Of a stretch of DNA of 64,000 nt, positions 17,635 through 27,311 are shown piece after piece (position 1 is the stretch's first letter; every line of letters begins with the position of its first letter). The translations under genes and the position numbers were made by a program. The notes beneath the pieces were generated by a model that saw nothing but the letters and a program-made list of their open reading frames with translations, had not been told where the DNA came from and searched no databases. This DNA comes from Candidatus Palauibacter polyketidifaciens. Its GTDB lineage: Bacteria; Gemmatimonadota; Gemmatimonadetes; Palauibacterales; Palauibacteraceae. The stretch spans positions 53,049 to 117,048 of the forward strand of contig NZ_CANPVO010000038.1 of assembly GCF_947581785.1 (NCBI RefSeq). The letters are read 5' to 3'.

Positions 17635-19586
17635 ACCTCCAGGATCCGGCGCTCACCTTCGCCCTCGCCGTCACCGCGGGCGTCGTTGCGCAGTCGGTCG
17701 CGCGACACGCACGCGTACCCGGCATCCTCTTCCTGCTCGCGACCGGCATCCTCCTCGGGCCGGCCTTCGCCAACATCGTGCGGCCCGACACGCTGGGGGG
17801 AGGCCTCAACCCCATCGTCGGGCTGGCCGTCGCGGTGATCCTCTTCGAGGGCGCGCTGCAACTCAACCTCGACCGGCTGCGGCGCGAGGCGGTGACGATC
17901 CGCCGCCTGATCACGCTCGGCGCGCTCGTCACGATCGCAGGGGCCACCGTCACGGCGATGCTCGCGCTGGGCTGGAGCCTCCGCATCGCGTTGCTGTTCG
18001 GGGCGCTCGTCTCGGTCACGGGTCCGACGGTGATCAACCCGCTCACGCGGCGGATTCGCCTGCGAAACAACCTGCGGACGATCCTCGAGGCGGAGGGCGT
18101 GCTCATAGATCCGGTCGGCGCGATCCTCGCGGTCGTCGCGTTCGAGTTGGCGCTCGCGTCGACGGCGGGCGACGTGGGGGCCGGTTTCCTCGGCCTCCTC
18201 ACGCGCCTGGGCCTCGGCTCCGTCATCGGCGTGGCCGGAGGGTTCATCATCGGAGGACTATTGAGGATGCGGCGCGCGATCCCCTCCGATCTTCGGAACA
18301 TCTTCACGCTCGCCTGCGTCCTCGCGCTCTACCAGGGTTCGCACGCCATCCTGCCCGAGAGCGGCATCATGACCGTCGCGATCGCCGGCCTCGTCGTCGG
18401 CAACATGGGGCCCCGGCACGCGCGCGAACTCGTCGAGTTCAAGGAGCAGCTCACCTTCCTGCTCGTGGGGCTCCTCTTCGTCCTCCTGTCGGCGGCGGTG
18501 GACCTCGGCGACGTGCGCGCGCTGGGGGTGGGCGGGATCGTGACCGTGATCGTCCTCGTCGCCGTCGTCCGTCCCCTCTGTGTTCTCCTCTGCACCTGGG
18601 GCGCCGGCCTCAGCCGCAACGAGCAGGCGTTCCTCGCCTGGCTCGCCCCGCGCGGGATCGTCGCCTTCGCCGTCTCGTCGCTGTTCGCGGCGGAACTCGC
18701 GCACAGCGGGATGGAGGTGGAAGGCAACCAGCTGCGGGCGATGGTCTTCCTCGTCATCGCCGTCACCGTCGTCGTCCTCGGCGGGACCGGCGGGCTCATG
18801 GCGCGTCTGCTGGGGGTACGGAAACCGTCCAACCACGGGTTCGCCGTCGTCGGGGCGAATCCCATCGGACGCGCGCTCGCCCGAACCCTGCGCCTCGCCC
18901 GCCGCGGGGATGCACCCATCGTTCTCATCGACACGAACCCGACGGAAGCGGGGGCGGCGGAGAGCGACGGCTTTCGCGTCGTGCTCGGTAACGCGAACGA
19001 GTCGCGCGCGCTCCTGAAGGCGGGGGTCGAATCGCGCCGCGCCCTCGTCGCCCTCACGCCGAACGAAGGCGTGAACCTGCTCATTGCCAAACGGGTCGGG
19101 GAAAGCTGCCCGGGCGTGAGCCGCCTCGTGGCCATCGATCCGCTCACGCCGGGAGTCGGACCCGAGCAGGTCGAGGAGGGCGGCGCCTCGGTACTGTTCG
19201 GGCTCGGGATCGACTACGAGCGCTGGGCGCACAACTTCCGGCGGGACCGCGTGGAGATCGAACCTCTCATCTTCGAGGGCCTCGCCGGGCTGCGCATCCC
19301 CCAGATCGACGCGCTCGCCGACCGCCGGCTCCCCGCCCTCGCCCTCGTGCATCGCCGCGGCAAGCGCGAACAGCCGGTGTCGAGCGACACGACGCTGAAG
19401 CCCGGCGACGTCGTCTGGTTCGGCTGGCTGCGCGGACAGGCGGAAATCGTCGAACCGCGTCTCGCCCGGGCCGGATTCCGCCGCCCGGACGTCGAGAGCC
19501 CGGAGGACGGCGGCGGGACGGCGGAGGAAAACATCCCCGGCGCCGGTGGCACACCGTTCGTTGACGGGCCAGATTCGGACCGATGA
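17631..19586 (+). CDS. Cation:proton antiporter (CPA1/NhaP type) with C-terminal TrkA-N domain
   Basis: Polytopic sodium or potassium/proton antiporter of 651 residues. About 12 membrane segments fill residues 1-390; GPTVINPL and EGVLIDPVGAILA (the paired-helix region with its conserved Asp) are characteristic of NhaP/CPA1 carriers. From about residue 400 a cytosolic Rossmann-type regulatory domain follows (FAVVGANPIGRALARTLR, then IVLIDTNP and NANESRALLKAG), which in relatives senses nucleotides. A RCK_C-like tail (GDVVWFGWLRGQ) closes it. The GTG start overlaps the previous stop and the TGA overlaps the aminotransferase ATG (ATGA). Ion specificity cannot be told from the sequence. Confidence 0.87.
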   Translation: MNLQDPALTFALAVTAGVVAQSVARHARVPGILFLLATGILLGPAFANIVRPDTLGGGLNPIVGLAVAVILFEGALQLNLDRLRREAVTIRRLITLGALVTIAGATVTAMLALGWSLRIALLFGALVSVTGPTVINPLTRRIRLRNNLRTILEAEGVLIDPVGAILAVVAFELALASTAGDVGAGFLGLLTRLGLGSVIGVAGGFIIGGLLRMRRAIPSDLRNIFTLACVLALYQGSHAILPESGIMTVAIAGLVVGNMGPRHARELVEFKEQLTFLLVGLLFVLLSAAVDLGDVRALGVGGIVTVIVLVAVVRPLCVLLCTWGAGLSRNEQAFLAWLAPRGIVAFAVSSLFAAELAHSGMEVEGNQLRAMVFLVIAVTVVVLGGTGGLMARLLGVRKPSNHGFAVVGANPIGRALARTLRLARRGDAPIVLIDTNPTEAGAAESDGFRVVLGNANESRALLKAGVESRRALVALTPNEGVNLLIAKRVGESCPGVSRLVAIDPLTPGVGPEQVEEGGASVLFGLGIDYERWAHNFRRDRVEIEPLIFEGLAGLRIPQIDALADRRLPALALVHRRGKREQPVSSDTTLKPGDVVWFGWLRGQAEIVEPRLARAGFRRPDVESPEDGGGTAEENIPGAGGTPFVDGPDSDR

Positions 19587-20749
19587 AGATCCACACCGCC
19601 CGGCGGACCCACGGCTTCACGGAATCCGTGATCCGGATGATGACCCGGCTCTCGAACGAGCACGGTGCCATCAACCTGTCGCAGGGCTTCCCCGACTTCG
19701 AGTCGCCCGACACGCTGAAGATCGGTGCCGCGCGCGCGATCTACGACGACGTGAACCAGTACGCGATCACGTGGGGCGCGAAACGGTACCGCGACGCGCT
19801 CGCCGCGAGCTACCGCGACTGGTACGGGCTCGACGTCGATCCGGAAGCGCACCTCACGATCACCTGCGGCGCGACCGAGGCGATGATGGCCGTGCTCCTG
19901 GCGGTCGTGGACCCGGGGGAGGAAGTCATCGTCTTCGAGCCGTTCTACGAGAACTACGGCCCGGACACGACGCTCTGCGACGCAACCCCCGTGTTCGTGC
20001 CGCTGACCGCGGAGTGGCAGATCGACTTCGACCGCCTGCGCGCGGCGTTCAGCGACCGGACGCGCGCGATCATCGTGAACACCCCGAACAACCCCACGGG
20101 CCGCGTGTTCAGCCGCGACGAACTCGAGAAGATCGCGATCCTGTGCCAGGAGTTCGACGCCTACGCGATCACGGACGAGGTCTACGAGCACATCCTCTAC
20201 GACGGTGCGCGGCACATTCCGATGGCGACGCTTCCCGGCATGCGGGACCGGACGATTACGATCAGCGCCGCCTCGAAGACGTTCGCGGTCACGGGCTGGC
20301 GGATGGGGACGATCGTCGCGCACCCGGAGTTGTCGGACGCCATCCGCAAGGTCCACGACTTCCTCACCGTGGGAGCCGCCGCGCCCCTGCAGGAAGGCGT
20401 GGCCACCGGCCTCGAGATGCTTCCGTCGTCCTACTACGAGGGGCTCGCCGACGTATACGGCGCGAAGCGGGATCTCTTCTATCCCGCGCTCGTGGAGGCC
20501 GGGTTCGACTGCCGCAAGCCGGAGGGCGCGTACTACGTGCTCGCGGACTTCTCCGACCTCTCGGATCTGCCGGACGACGAGTTCGCGTTCTGGCTCACGC
20601 GCACGGTCGGCGTGGCTCCCGTCCCCGGATCCAGCTTCTTCCACAACCCGGAGGATGGGCGCAAGCTCGTGCGGTTCGCCTTCTGCAAGACGGAAGCGCT
20701 GCTCGAGCAGGCCGCCGAAAGGCTCGTAACGACCAAAGCCCGGGTGTGA
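19583..20749 (+). CDS. Class I/II PLP-dependent aminotransferase
   Basis: Fold-type I aminotransferase of 388 residues. NLSQGFPDFESPDTLK (residues 31-46) resembles kynurenine/methionine aminotransferases, which start with a GFPDF block. Cofactor landmarks are TCGATEAM (phosphate region), NTPNNPTGRVFS, ITDEVYEHILY (D and Y contacting the pyridine ring) and ISAASKTFAVTGWRMG, where the lysine of SKTF forms the Schiff base. The C-terminal arginine of VRFAFCKTE binds the carboxylate. The donor substrate is not certain; a glutamine- or aromatic-using transaminase fits. The ATG overlaps the antiporter stop, and the end overlaps the DUF4153 GTG. Confidence 0.9.
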   Translation: MKIHTARRTHGFTESVIRMMTRLSNEHGAINLSQGFPDFESPDTLKIGAARAIYDDVNQYAITWGAKRYRDALAASYRDWYGLDVDPEAHLTITCGATEAMMAVLLAVVDPGEEVIVFEPFYENYGPDTTLCDATPVFVPLTAEWQIDFDRLRAAFSDRTRAIIVNTPNNPTGRVFSRDELEKIAILCQEFDAYAITDEVYEHILYDGARHIPMATLPGMRDRTITISAASKTFAVTGWRMGTIVAHPELSDAIRKVHDFLTVGAAAPLQEGVATGLEMLPSSYYEGLADVYGAKRDLFYPALVEAGFDCRKPEGAYYVLADFSDLSDLPDDEFAFWLTRTVGVAPVPGSSFFHNPEDGRKLVRFAFCKTEALLEQAAERLVTTKARV

Positions 20750-22566
20750 AGCTCCCTTCGGTCGAGCGGCTCGCCGGAGCGGCGTGGGCGACGGCTCGGC
20801 GGTTCCCCGTCGTCCTGGCCTGCGCAGTCGTCGCGGCGATCGCCGCGATGCGCGCGATCAACGCGGAAACGGCGCTCGAGCTGCGCCTCCTGGCCTCGGC
20901 CAGTCTTGGTCTGCCGCTGCTTACCGGGCTCACCCTGTTCGCGGAGCGCTGGAAGCTCCCGCTGCCGCGGCACTGGGCGCTGCGCGGACTCGGCCTGGCC
21001 GTGCTCGCCCTCTACTACTGGCAGTGGCCGAGCTGGGGTGAGAACATCGCCGGTCTCCGCCATTTTCATCTGACCGCGACCCTGCATCTGCTCGTCGCCT
21101 TTATCGCCTACCTCGGCGTCCGCGAGCCGAACGGTTTCTGGCACTTCAACCGTACGCTCTTCTTCCGCTTCGGCCTCGGGGCGATCTACACGGGCGTCCT
21201 CTTCGGCGGACTCTCCATCGCCATGTTCGGCATCGAGAATCTCTTCAACATCGACATCGCCGATGAGAACTACGGCCGACTCTTCTTCTTCCTCGGCTTC
21301 GTCTTTCAGACGTGGTTCGTGCTCGCGGGCGTGCCGGACGATTTCGAGCAACTGGAACGCCGCGACGACTATCCCGCAGGTCTGCGCGTCTTCGCCCAAT
21401 ACGTGCTCCTCCCGCTCGTCGCCGTCTATCTGATCATCCTCACCGCCTACCTCGGACGCGTCGTCATCACGACGACGTGGCCCAGCGGGTGGATCGGACT
21501 TCTCGTCTCCGCCCTCGCCGCCTTCGGCATCCTGTCGCTCCTCCTCGTGCATCCGCGGCGCGGACAGGAGGACCACGCGTGGATCGACACGTACGCCCGC
21601 ATCTTCTGGATCCTCATCATCCCGTCCATCGTCATGCTCCTGCTCGCCATCGGGCAGCGCATCGAGCAGTACGGGATCACGGAGCGCCGGTATCTCCTGC
21701 TGCTGCTCGGGATCTGGCTGGCGGGCACCGCCCTCTTCTACACGGTGACGCGGTCGCGCGAGATCAAGGGGATTCCGCTGACGCTGGCGATCATCGGCGC
21801 CGTCACTTTCGTTGGCCCCTGGTCCGCGTACGCCGTGGCCGAACGGAGCCAGACGGGCCGGCTCGAGGACCTGCTCTCGGCGCACGGCGTCCTGGCGGAG
21901 AGCAGGATCTCGCCGGCCGCCGTCGAGGTCCCGCCGGAGGACTGGCAACAGATCAACGATGTCCTGCTGTACCTGATTTCGTGGCATGGGACGTCCCCCA
22001 TCGACGAATGGTTCGAGGGCGGGGTGGCGGCGGTGGATACGATCGGAGACGGAATGGCGGCCTCGATGCGGGTCGCGGAGGCCGGGCGCCGGGCGACGCT
22101 CATCGCGGACCATTTCGAACTCGTGCCGTCCGAGGGACTGCTCGCGGATCCCTACGGGTTCGTCGACATTTCGCCCCCGGGGGGCCGGAACGCGGCGATC
22201 ACCGTGGCCGGCTTCGACCGGGCCGTCTTCGAGCGCAACCTCCTGGGAGGACGCTACCCGTTCGAGGGCGACTCCCTCACCTTCGAGGCCACTCCGGACA
22301 GCCTCGGTACGACGATCCGGCTCGGCGGGGACGAACTGGCCACGGTCTCGTTCGCCGAACTCATCGCGCGCGCCGGGCGCTCCGGGACCACGACCGCACC
22401 GGGAAGGGTGCAACTGCCTCCGGACTCGCTGCGGCTCGAGATCTCCGGGGCGGACGTGACGGCACGCATCCAGGTCACGCTGCTGCGGCTCCGTGACAGC
22501 GATGGGGAACGGCGACCGACCCGCGTCACCGGCACGCTGCTCCTCGCGCCCCCCGAGGGCGGCTGA
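20746..22566 (+). CDS. DUF4153-family polytopic membrane protein
   Basis: Membrane protein of 606 residues with about 11-12 hydrophobic segments over the first 400 residues, followed by a soluble C-terminal part of about 200 residues with beta character. The pattern fits DUF4153 (for example FFFLGFVFQTWFVLAGVP, HPRRGQEDHAWIDTYARIFW and a TRSREIKGIPLTL segment). The function of the family is unknown. GTG 20746 overlaps the aminotransferase stop, and no separate leader is present. Longer upstream frames are shadows of the aminotransferase. It ends the four-gene overlapped run. Confidence 0.72.
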   Translation: MKLPSVERLAGAAWATARRFPVVLACAVVAAIAAMRAINAETALELRLLASASLGLPLLTGLTLFAERWKLPLPRHWALRGLGLAVLALYYWQWPSWGENIAGLRHFHLTATLHLLVAFIAYLGVREPNGFWHFNRTLFFRFGLGAIYTGVLFGGLSIAMFGIENLFNIDIADENYGRLFFFLGFVFQTWFVLAGVPDDFEQLERRDDYPAGLRVFAQYVLLPLVAVYLIILTAYLGRVVITTTWPSGWIGLLVSALAAFGILSLLLVHPRRGQEDHAWIDTYARIFWILIIPSIVMLLLAIGQRIEQYGITERRYLLLLLGIWLAGTALFYTVTRSREIKGIPLTLAIIGAVTFVGPWSAYAVAERSQTGRLEDLLSAHGVLAESRISPAAVEVPPEDWQQINDVLLYLISWHGTSPIDEWFEGGVAAVDTIGDGMAASMRVAEAGRRATLIADHFELVPSEGLLADPYGFVDISPPGGRNAAITVAGFDRAVFERNLLGGRYPFEGDSLTFEATPDSLGTTIRLGGDELATVSFAELIARAGRSGTTTAPGRVQLPPDSLRLEISGADVTARIQVTLLRLRDSDGERRPTRVTGTLLLAPPEGG

Positions 22567-22725
22567 CGCAGGGCTGCCCGGACCGCCGGCCATCGACGGC
22601 GGCGGACAACCTTTCGGAGCGGGATTCGGTCGTAGTGGTTGGAACCTGACCGCGCACCCGCGCGTATGTCAGTGAGACAACCACAGCGAGCTTGCGGACA
22701 CTCGACCTTTCCTCCTGGAGCCGAC

Positions 22726-23442
22726 GTGACGTTCATTCGAAGAGTCGCCGCCGCCTTCACCCTCTGGGCCCTCGCGATCTGCGTGTGGGCCGCCCTTTCC
22801 CACCTCACGAGCCTGCCCGGACCGGCAAAGGCGAGTACGGCGACTCTGGAGGGGATGGCGAGCCTCGTCGAACGGGCGGATCCGCCGGGCTCGCTCCGCG
22901 CGCCGCGGTTTGCCGCAGAGCAGTTGCGCCGCACGGCACACACGGCCGGACGGATCAACGGAGGCATCGAGCGCGCCATCGGAGCCTGGCTGGACGGCCT
23001 CGGACACGACGCGGCCCACGGCCGGCAGGTGCGCTTCGGGTCCGCGGTAGTGGTCGGCGAACGGGATGCCAAGGCCGTCATCGGCAATGCCCACATGACG
23101 ATCAGGATGGATGCGAGGTCCGATGCGGGCCGCGCGCGGCTCGCGGAACTCCATGGGCTGCGCCTGTCCGCGGGGAACCCGTTACGGACGCGAGACGCGG
23201 GAATCTGGATCGACCGGACCGAGAAGGCCCCGGCCGGATCGTCTGAAGCGGATCTCAAGCTGCACGCCGCGAGACACGGGGAGACGTTCTCCCTCAAGGC
23301 CGCGGAGGCGGGGTCCGCGCTGGATGAGGCGTCGATCAGACTGGATGTCGATGCCAACCTCGACCGGGACAAGCTCAAGAAGCGGCTTGAGAAGCTCCTC
23401 GATCTGCTGGAGGATCTGCAGGGGTTCGAGGGCGGCCGGTAG
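22726..23442 (+). CDS. Hypothetical membrane-anchored secreted protein
   Basis: Protein of 238 residues that I do not recognise. It starts at GTG 22726 (GGAG five bases upstream) with an N-terminal hydrophobic segment, VAAAFTLWALAICVWAALS, that should anchor or export it. The remainder is charged and mixed, with a lysine/leucine-rich amphipathic helix near the end (DKLKKRLEKLLDLLEDLQ). No catalytic motif is visible. It lies 160 bp after the DUF4153 gene and 34 bp before the histidine-rich secreted protein, so the two may be cotranscribed. Confidence 0.55.
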   Translation: MTFIRRVAAAFTLWALAICVWAALSHLTSLPGPAKASTATLEGMASLVERADPPGSLRAPRFAAEQLRRTAHTAGRINGGIERAIGAWLDGLGHDAAHGRQVRFGSAVVVGERDAKAVIGNAHMTIRMDARSDAGRARLAELHGLRLSAGNPLRTRDAGIWIDRTEKAPAGSSEADLKLHAARHGETFSLKAAEAGSALDEASIRLDVDANLDRDKLKKRLEKLLDLLEDLQGFEGGR

Positions 23443-23476
23443 CTCGCGGATTTTCGGTACACGACGCCGGAACCCC

Positions 23477-24583
23477 ATGAAGCGCCAGGGTGGGCGGGCC
23501 GGAGCGGCCGGGCTGCTGGTTGCGGTCTCGTTCGCGGGCGTGGTACCCGTCGTGTCCGCGCAGGAGGCGCATGCGGGCCACGCCGGGTCGCCGGAAGGGG
23601 GCCGGCCGACGACGTCGACGGCGAGCATCCGGGTCGTCGATGATCCGGAACGCAAGGAACTCGCGGTCATCCTGGGGCCGATCGACCTCCCCGCCCATTC
23701 ATCCCACCACATGGCCCAGCTGCCCGTGCAGGAAGGCACCGTCCCCTTCGACCTGACGATCCGGGGCTATCGCACCCACATCATCGATGGCCACGGCGCG
23801 CCGGTGCCGCGCGTCGTCCTGCATCACATGAACCTGCTCGATCCGGGGCGGCGGGAGCTGTTCCTGCCGATCATGCTGCGGGTTCTGGCGGCGAGCCATG
23901 AGACGCGGCCCGTGAGCTTCCCCGGCTGGCTGTTCGGCATTCCGATGAAGGGCGGTTCGAGATTCCTCGCGCTCACCATGCTGCACAATCCGACGGAAGC
24001 GGACTACGAGGGCGTCACCGTCCACCTGACGCTCGAGTACGAGCGCCTCGCCCGCCTCCCCGTCTACCCGGTGGCGCCGTTCCATCTCGATGCGATGTAC
24101 CCCGAGGTCTCCGCGACGAAAGCCTGGGACCTTCCGCCCGGCCATTCGGTCAAGACATGGGACGCGAGTCCGGCGATCCGCGGGCTCATCATCGGTCTCG
24201 GCGGTCATCTCCACGCGCACGCGTCCCGGCTCCGCTTCGAGAATCTGTCGACGGGCGACGTACTGTACGACATCCGGCCCAGGCTCGATGCGGATGGCCA
24301 CGTCGTGGACATCCCGGCACTCCTGCACAGGGGGCGGGGCGTGGGCGCGCTCGTCGTCCCGGAACACCGGTACCGGATCACCGTCGAGTACCGAAACCCG
24401 TTCGATACGGTGATCGAGGACGGCGGCATGGGTTCGATCGCCGGCGCCTTAATCCCGCTGGAGGACTGGCCCGCCGCGAATCCCCGGGAGGCGCTATTCG
24501 CCGCCGACTACGACTGGGTCGTCCGCAGTCAGGTCGAACACGGGGCCGTGCACGAAGGCCACGGCAAGCCCGCCGGGCGCTGA
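23477..24583 (+). CDS. Secreted histidine-rich protein with copper-monooxygenase-like metal motifs
   Basis: Exported protein of 368 residues (leader GAAGLLVAVSFAGVVPVVSA then QEAH). Histidine clusters are laid out as in copper type II ascorbate-dependent monooxygenases: H116-H117-M in VVLHHMNLLDP, M168-L-H170, and H244-L-H246-A-H248 in GGHLHAHASRLRFEN. Further His pairs lie at 74-78 (HSSHH) and in the short His-rich stretch after the leader. The PHM family binds two coppers through HHx..., HxH and Met ligands; whether this protein does is an inference from spacing alone. It could equally be a non-enzymatic copper-binding or beta-sandwich protein. It converges on the YtcJ-like gene. Confidence 0.5.
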   Translation: MKRQGGRAGAAGLLVAVSFAGVVPVVSAQEAHAGHAGSPEGGRPTTSTASIRVVDDPERKELAVILGPIDLPAHSSHHMAQLPVQEGTVPFDLTIRGYRTHIIDGHGAPVPRVVLHHMNLLDPGRRELFLPIMLRVLAASHETRPVSFPGWLFGIPMKGGSRFLALTMLHNPTEADYEGVTVHLTLEYERLARLPVYPVAPFHLDAMYPEVSATKAWDLPPGHSVKTWDASPAIRGLIIGLGGHLHAHASRLRFENLSTGDVLYDIRPRLDADGHVVDIPALLHRGRGVGALVVPEHRYRITVEYRNPFDTVIEDGGMGSIAGALIPLEDWPAANPREALFAADYDWVVRSQVEHGAVHEGHGKPAGR

Positions 24584-24612
24584 CGCCCGTCCGACCCACC
24601 GCGGCGCGCCGC

Positions 24613-26388
24613 TCAGCTCCCCCGGCTGTACTCTGTGCGACCGCCGATAATCGTGTAGTCCACCACGGTCTCAAGGATCTCGTCCGCGGGAATCGTGAGG
24701 ATGTCCCGGGACAGGACGGTGATGTCCGCCAGCTTCCCGACTTCCAGCGTCCCCTTGAGGTTTTCCTCGAACGCGGCGTACGCGTTGGCCCACGTATAGG
24801 AACGCAGCGCCTCCTCGCGCGTCATCGCCTGCTCCTCGAAGAAGGTCTCGCCACCTTCGATCACGCGGGTGACGGTACAGTGGAAGCTCGCCAGGGGGTC
24901 CGCGTCCTCGACCGGGACATCCGTACCGTTCGTCACGACGACGCCGGCCCGCATGAAGTCCCGCCACACGTAGGCGCCCGAGCGCGCCCGGCCCGGCCCG
25001 AGCCGGAGGATGATCCAGGGACCGTCGGAGCAGGCGTGGACGCCCTGCATGGAGGCGATGACCCCCAGCTCGGCAAAGCGCGGAATATCCGCCGGATTGA
25101 CGTGCTGCGCGTGCTCGATCCGCCAGCGCAGGTCACTCGTCTCCGCGTGGTCGGCAAAGGTGCGCCCGTACAGGTCGAGCACCTCGCGGTTCGCGCGGTC
25201 GCCGATCGCATGCGTATTGACCTGATAGCCCCGCTCTATCGCGAGTCGCGCGATGCGCTCGATCTCCTCCGGCGGCGTCGTCGGCAGTCCGATGGAGGCC
25301 GGCATGTCCGAATAGGGCTCAAGCAGCCAGGCGCCGTGCGATCCGAGCGCCCCATCCGCGACTTGCTTGATCGACCGCACGGTGAGCCGATCATCCCCAT
25401 ATCCCACCATGTAGTAGTCGTCCAGTCGCCCCTCGAGCGTCTCCATCCCGCCCTGCAGCATCACGTAGAGCCGCACGGGCAGCGCGCCCTCGTCCGCGAG
25501 CGTCCTGAGCAGGTCCACCGTCCCGAAGCCGGAACCCGCGTCCTGAAAGCTCGTGACTCCCTTCCGAAGCAGCTCCTCGTTCGCGAGCCGCACCTGCTCG
25601 CGGGCCCGCTCCTCGCGCTCGGCCTCTGAGCGGTTCGCCTCCTCCTCGGCAAACGCCGCCCGCGCCAGGCGCTGCGCGGTCTCTCTCAGCACGCCGGTGG
25701 GTTGCCCCTCCGCGTCATGGACGATCTCGCCGCCCGGAGGGTTGGGCGTGTCGGCGTCGATCCCGGCCAACTCGAGCGCCCTCGCGTTCACGAACGAAGC
25801 GTGCCCGCTCGCATGCGTCAGAATGACCGGATTGGCGGGGCTCACCGCGCTGAGGCCGTCGTGGACCGGCTGCCCCTCGACCATCGGATCCGGCGGCTCG
25901 CTCCATTTCTCCTGGTGCCAGCCCCTGCCGCTGATCCAGGCGCCCGGTGCCGCGCTCGAGGCCGTCTCGCCCACCAGGCTGACGATGTCATCCCAGGTGT
26001 CGGCGGTCGTCAGGTCGAGGATCATGCGCGCGTTTCCCAGACCCATGAAGTGACCGTGACCTTCGATGAACCCCGGGATCGCGAGCCGGCCCCCGAGGTC
26101 GATGACTTCGGTGCCTTCCCCGATCCATCCGGAGACGTCGTCGTCCGCCCCGAGCGCGACGATACGCCCTTCCCTCGACGCCAGAGCGCTGACCACCTCC
26201 CCGCCGTCGCCCGCCAGAGTCGCGATCTTCCCGTTGGTGAGGACGAGTTCAGCCACGCCCATCGGCGGATCGGCGGCCGTCGCGCCGCCCGCTTCCGCCG
26301 AATCCCCGGCGTCGGTCGCGCAGGCCGCAAGGGCGGGGAGAAGCAACGATCGGACGAAAGCGGACGGTACTTCACGATGTCGAATCAT
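24613..26388 (-). CDS. YtcJ-like amidohydrolase lipoprotein
   Basis: Metal-dependent amidohydrolase of the YtcJ/exoenzyme-regulator group, 591 residues. The leader ends LPALAAC with Cys23 as the lipid site, so the enzyme is likely membrane-tethered outside the cytoplasm. Metal ligands include H111-G-H113 in IPGFIEGHGHFMGLG, a histidine in YQVNTHAIGD, the WRIEHAQHV block and the aspartate of TNGTDVPVEDADP. The long insertion between the metal-binding blocks and the C-terminal LADITVLSRDI match YtcJ proteins. The substrate is unknown. It converges on the histidine-rich protein and diverges from a small barrel gene 192 bp upstream. Confidence 0.85.
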   Translation of the reverse strand: MIRHREVPSAFVRSLLLPALAACATDAGDSAEAGGATAADPPMGVAELVLTNGKIATLAGDGGEVVSALASREGRIVALGADDDVSGWIGEGTEVIDLGGRLAIPGFIEGHGHFMGLGNARMILDLTTADTWDDIVSLVGETASSAAPGAWISGRGWHQEKWSEPPDPMVEGQPVHDGLSAVSPANPVILTHASGHASFVNARALELAGIDADTPNPPGGEIVHDAEGQPTGVLRETAQRLARAAFAEEEANRSEAEREERAREQVRLANEELLRKGVTSFQDAGSGFGTVDLLRTLADEGALPVRLYVMLQGGMETLEGRLDDYYMVGYGDDRLTVRSIKQVADGALGSHGAWLLEPYSDMPASIGLPTTPPEEIERIARLAIERGYQVNTHAIGDRANREVLDLYGRTFADHAETSDLRWRIEHAQHVNPADIPRFAELGVIASMQGVHACSDGPWIILRLGPGRARSGAYVWRDFMRAGVVVTNGTDVPVEDADPLASFHCTVTRVIEGGETFFEEQAMTREEALRSYTWANAYAAFEENLKGTLEVGKLADITVLSRDILTIPADEILETVVDYTIIGGRTEYSRGS

Positions 26389-26580
26389 GGTATCTCTGAC
26401 CTTGATGTAGAGCGGTTCGGCTGATCATAGCGGCACGCCGTTGACCGTGCACAGGAGGGGCAGGCCGTCCGCGCGCTCAACTACCCCGCCGGGGCCCGTG
26501 CGGGTACGTTTCACGGGAATCCGCTGGGCTTCCGGGCGCTCCCGGATCGTCCGCAAACGAGGCGGGAGAGGACGGGTGCG

Positions 26581-27201
26581 ATGGGGCGAAGGCGTAGTGT
26601 CGGAAGGTGGGGAGTCGGCCTCGCGCTGGGTCTCGCCTTCGCCCTTCCGGCCGACGCCGGGGCCCAGATCGGCATCCTCGCGGGCTACAACCGCGACACG
26701 CTCGCGGAGTTCCTGCCGGAGAACGGGTTCGATCTCACGGAACTCACCGATGGGTATCACGTCGGAGTCTTCCTGAATTTCAACCTCGCGACCTTCTCCA
26801 TCCGGCCGGCCGTCATTTACCACCGCATGCCGGAACTCGTCGCGATGGCGGGCGAGGAACGGGTCCGGTTCGACATCGATCTGGTGGAAATCCCGCTCGA
26901 CTTCCGCATTCGGCTCCCCCTGCCTGCCATCCAGCCCTATGTGCTGGGCGGGCCCGTCCTGACCTTCCCCTCCAGCACGTTTTCGGGCGTGGACGACCTC
27001 CTCACGGCACGCCCGGTGCGCGCGGAGTTCGGAGTCGGCGTCGAACTCGACCTCGGTTTCCGGCTCTGGCCCGAAGTGCGCTACGGATTCGGGCTCGGTT
27101 CGCTGATGGGATCCGATGTCGCCGTCGGATCCCGGGTACTCCAGGGCGAAGGAGAGCCCCGGCACGACTCCCTGACGCTCCGGCTCGGCATCAGCTTTTA
27201 G
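26581..27201 (+). CDS. Outer-membrane beta-barrel domain protein
   Basis: Protein of 206 residues with a signal peptide (GVGLALGLAFALPADAGAQ) followed by strand-rich sequence: IGILAGYNRDTL, FSIRPAVIYHRMPEL, IPLDFRIRLPLPAIQPYVLG and the C-terminal LTLRLGISF. The phenylalanine at the end and the alternating pattern fit an eight-strand PorT/OmpA-like barrel. No further function can be assigned. The ATG is chosen because GAGAGGA precedes it and the leader begins there. It stands alone on the plus strand between the divergent YtcJ gene and the radical SAM gene. Confidence 0.68.
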   Translation: MGRRRSVGRWGVGLALGLAFALPADAGAQIGILAGYNRDTLAEFLPENGFDLTELTDGYHVGVFLNFNLATFSIRPAVIYHRMPELVAMAGEERVRFDIDLVEIPLDFRIRLPLPAIQPYVLGGPVLTFPSSTFSGVDDLLTARPVRAEFGVGVELDLGFRLWPEVRYGFGLGSLMGSDVAVGSRVLQGEGEPRHDSLTLRLGISF

Positions 27202-27246
27202 CAGCTCGCGGCAAGAGTCCCGCTGCGTCCCCGGGGCTGGCCGGAC

Positions 27247-27276
27247 TTGACGCTTCGACGGCCCGTTCCCCATTAT
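27247..27276 (+). promoter_or_regulatory. Candidate sigma-70 promoter of the radical SAM gene
   Basis: TTGACG (27247-27252) and CATTAT (27271-27276) are separated by 18 bp. This would place the start of transcription near 27283, with a leader of about 29 nt before the ATG at 27312. The area is noticeably less GC-rich than its surroundings. Confidence 0.4.
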
Positions 27277-27311
27277 GGCTCCGAAAGAATACCGAACAAA
27301 CACCGAAACCG

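Noticed and set aside
20533..22593. Minus-strand frame of 686 codons opposite the DUF4153 gene
   Set aside because: Arg/Asp/Glu-rich mirror of hydrophobic segments on the plus strand.
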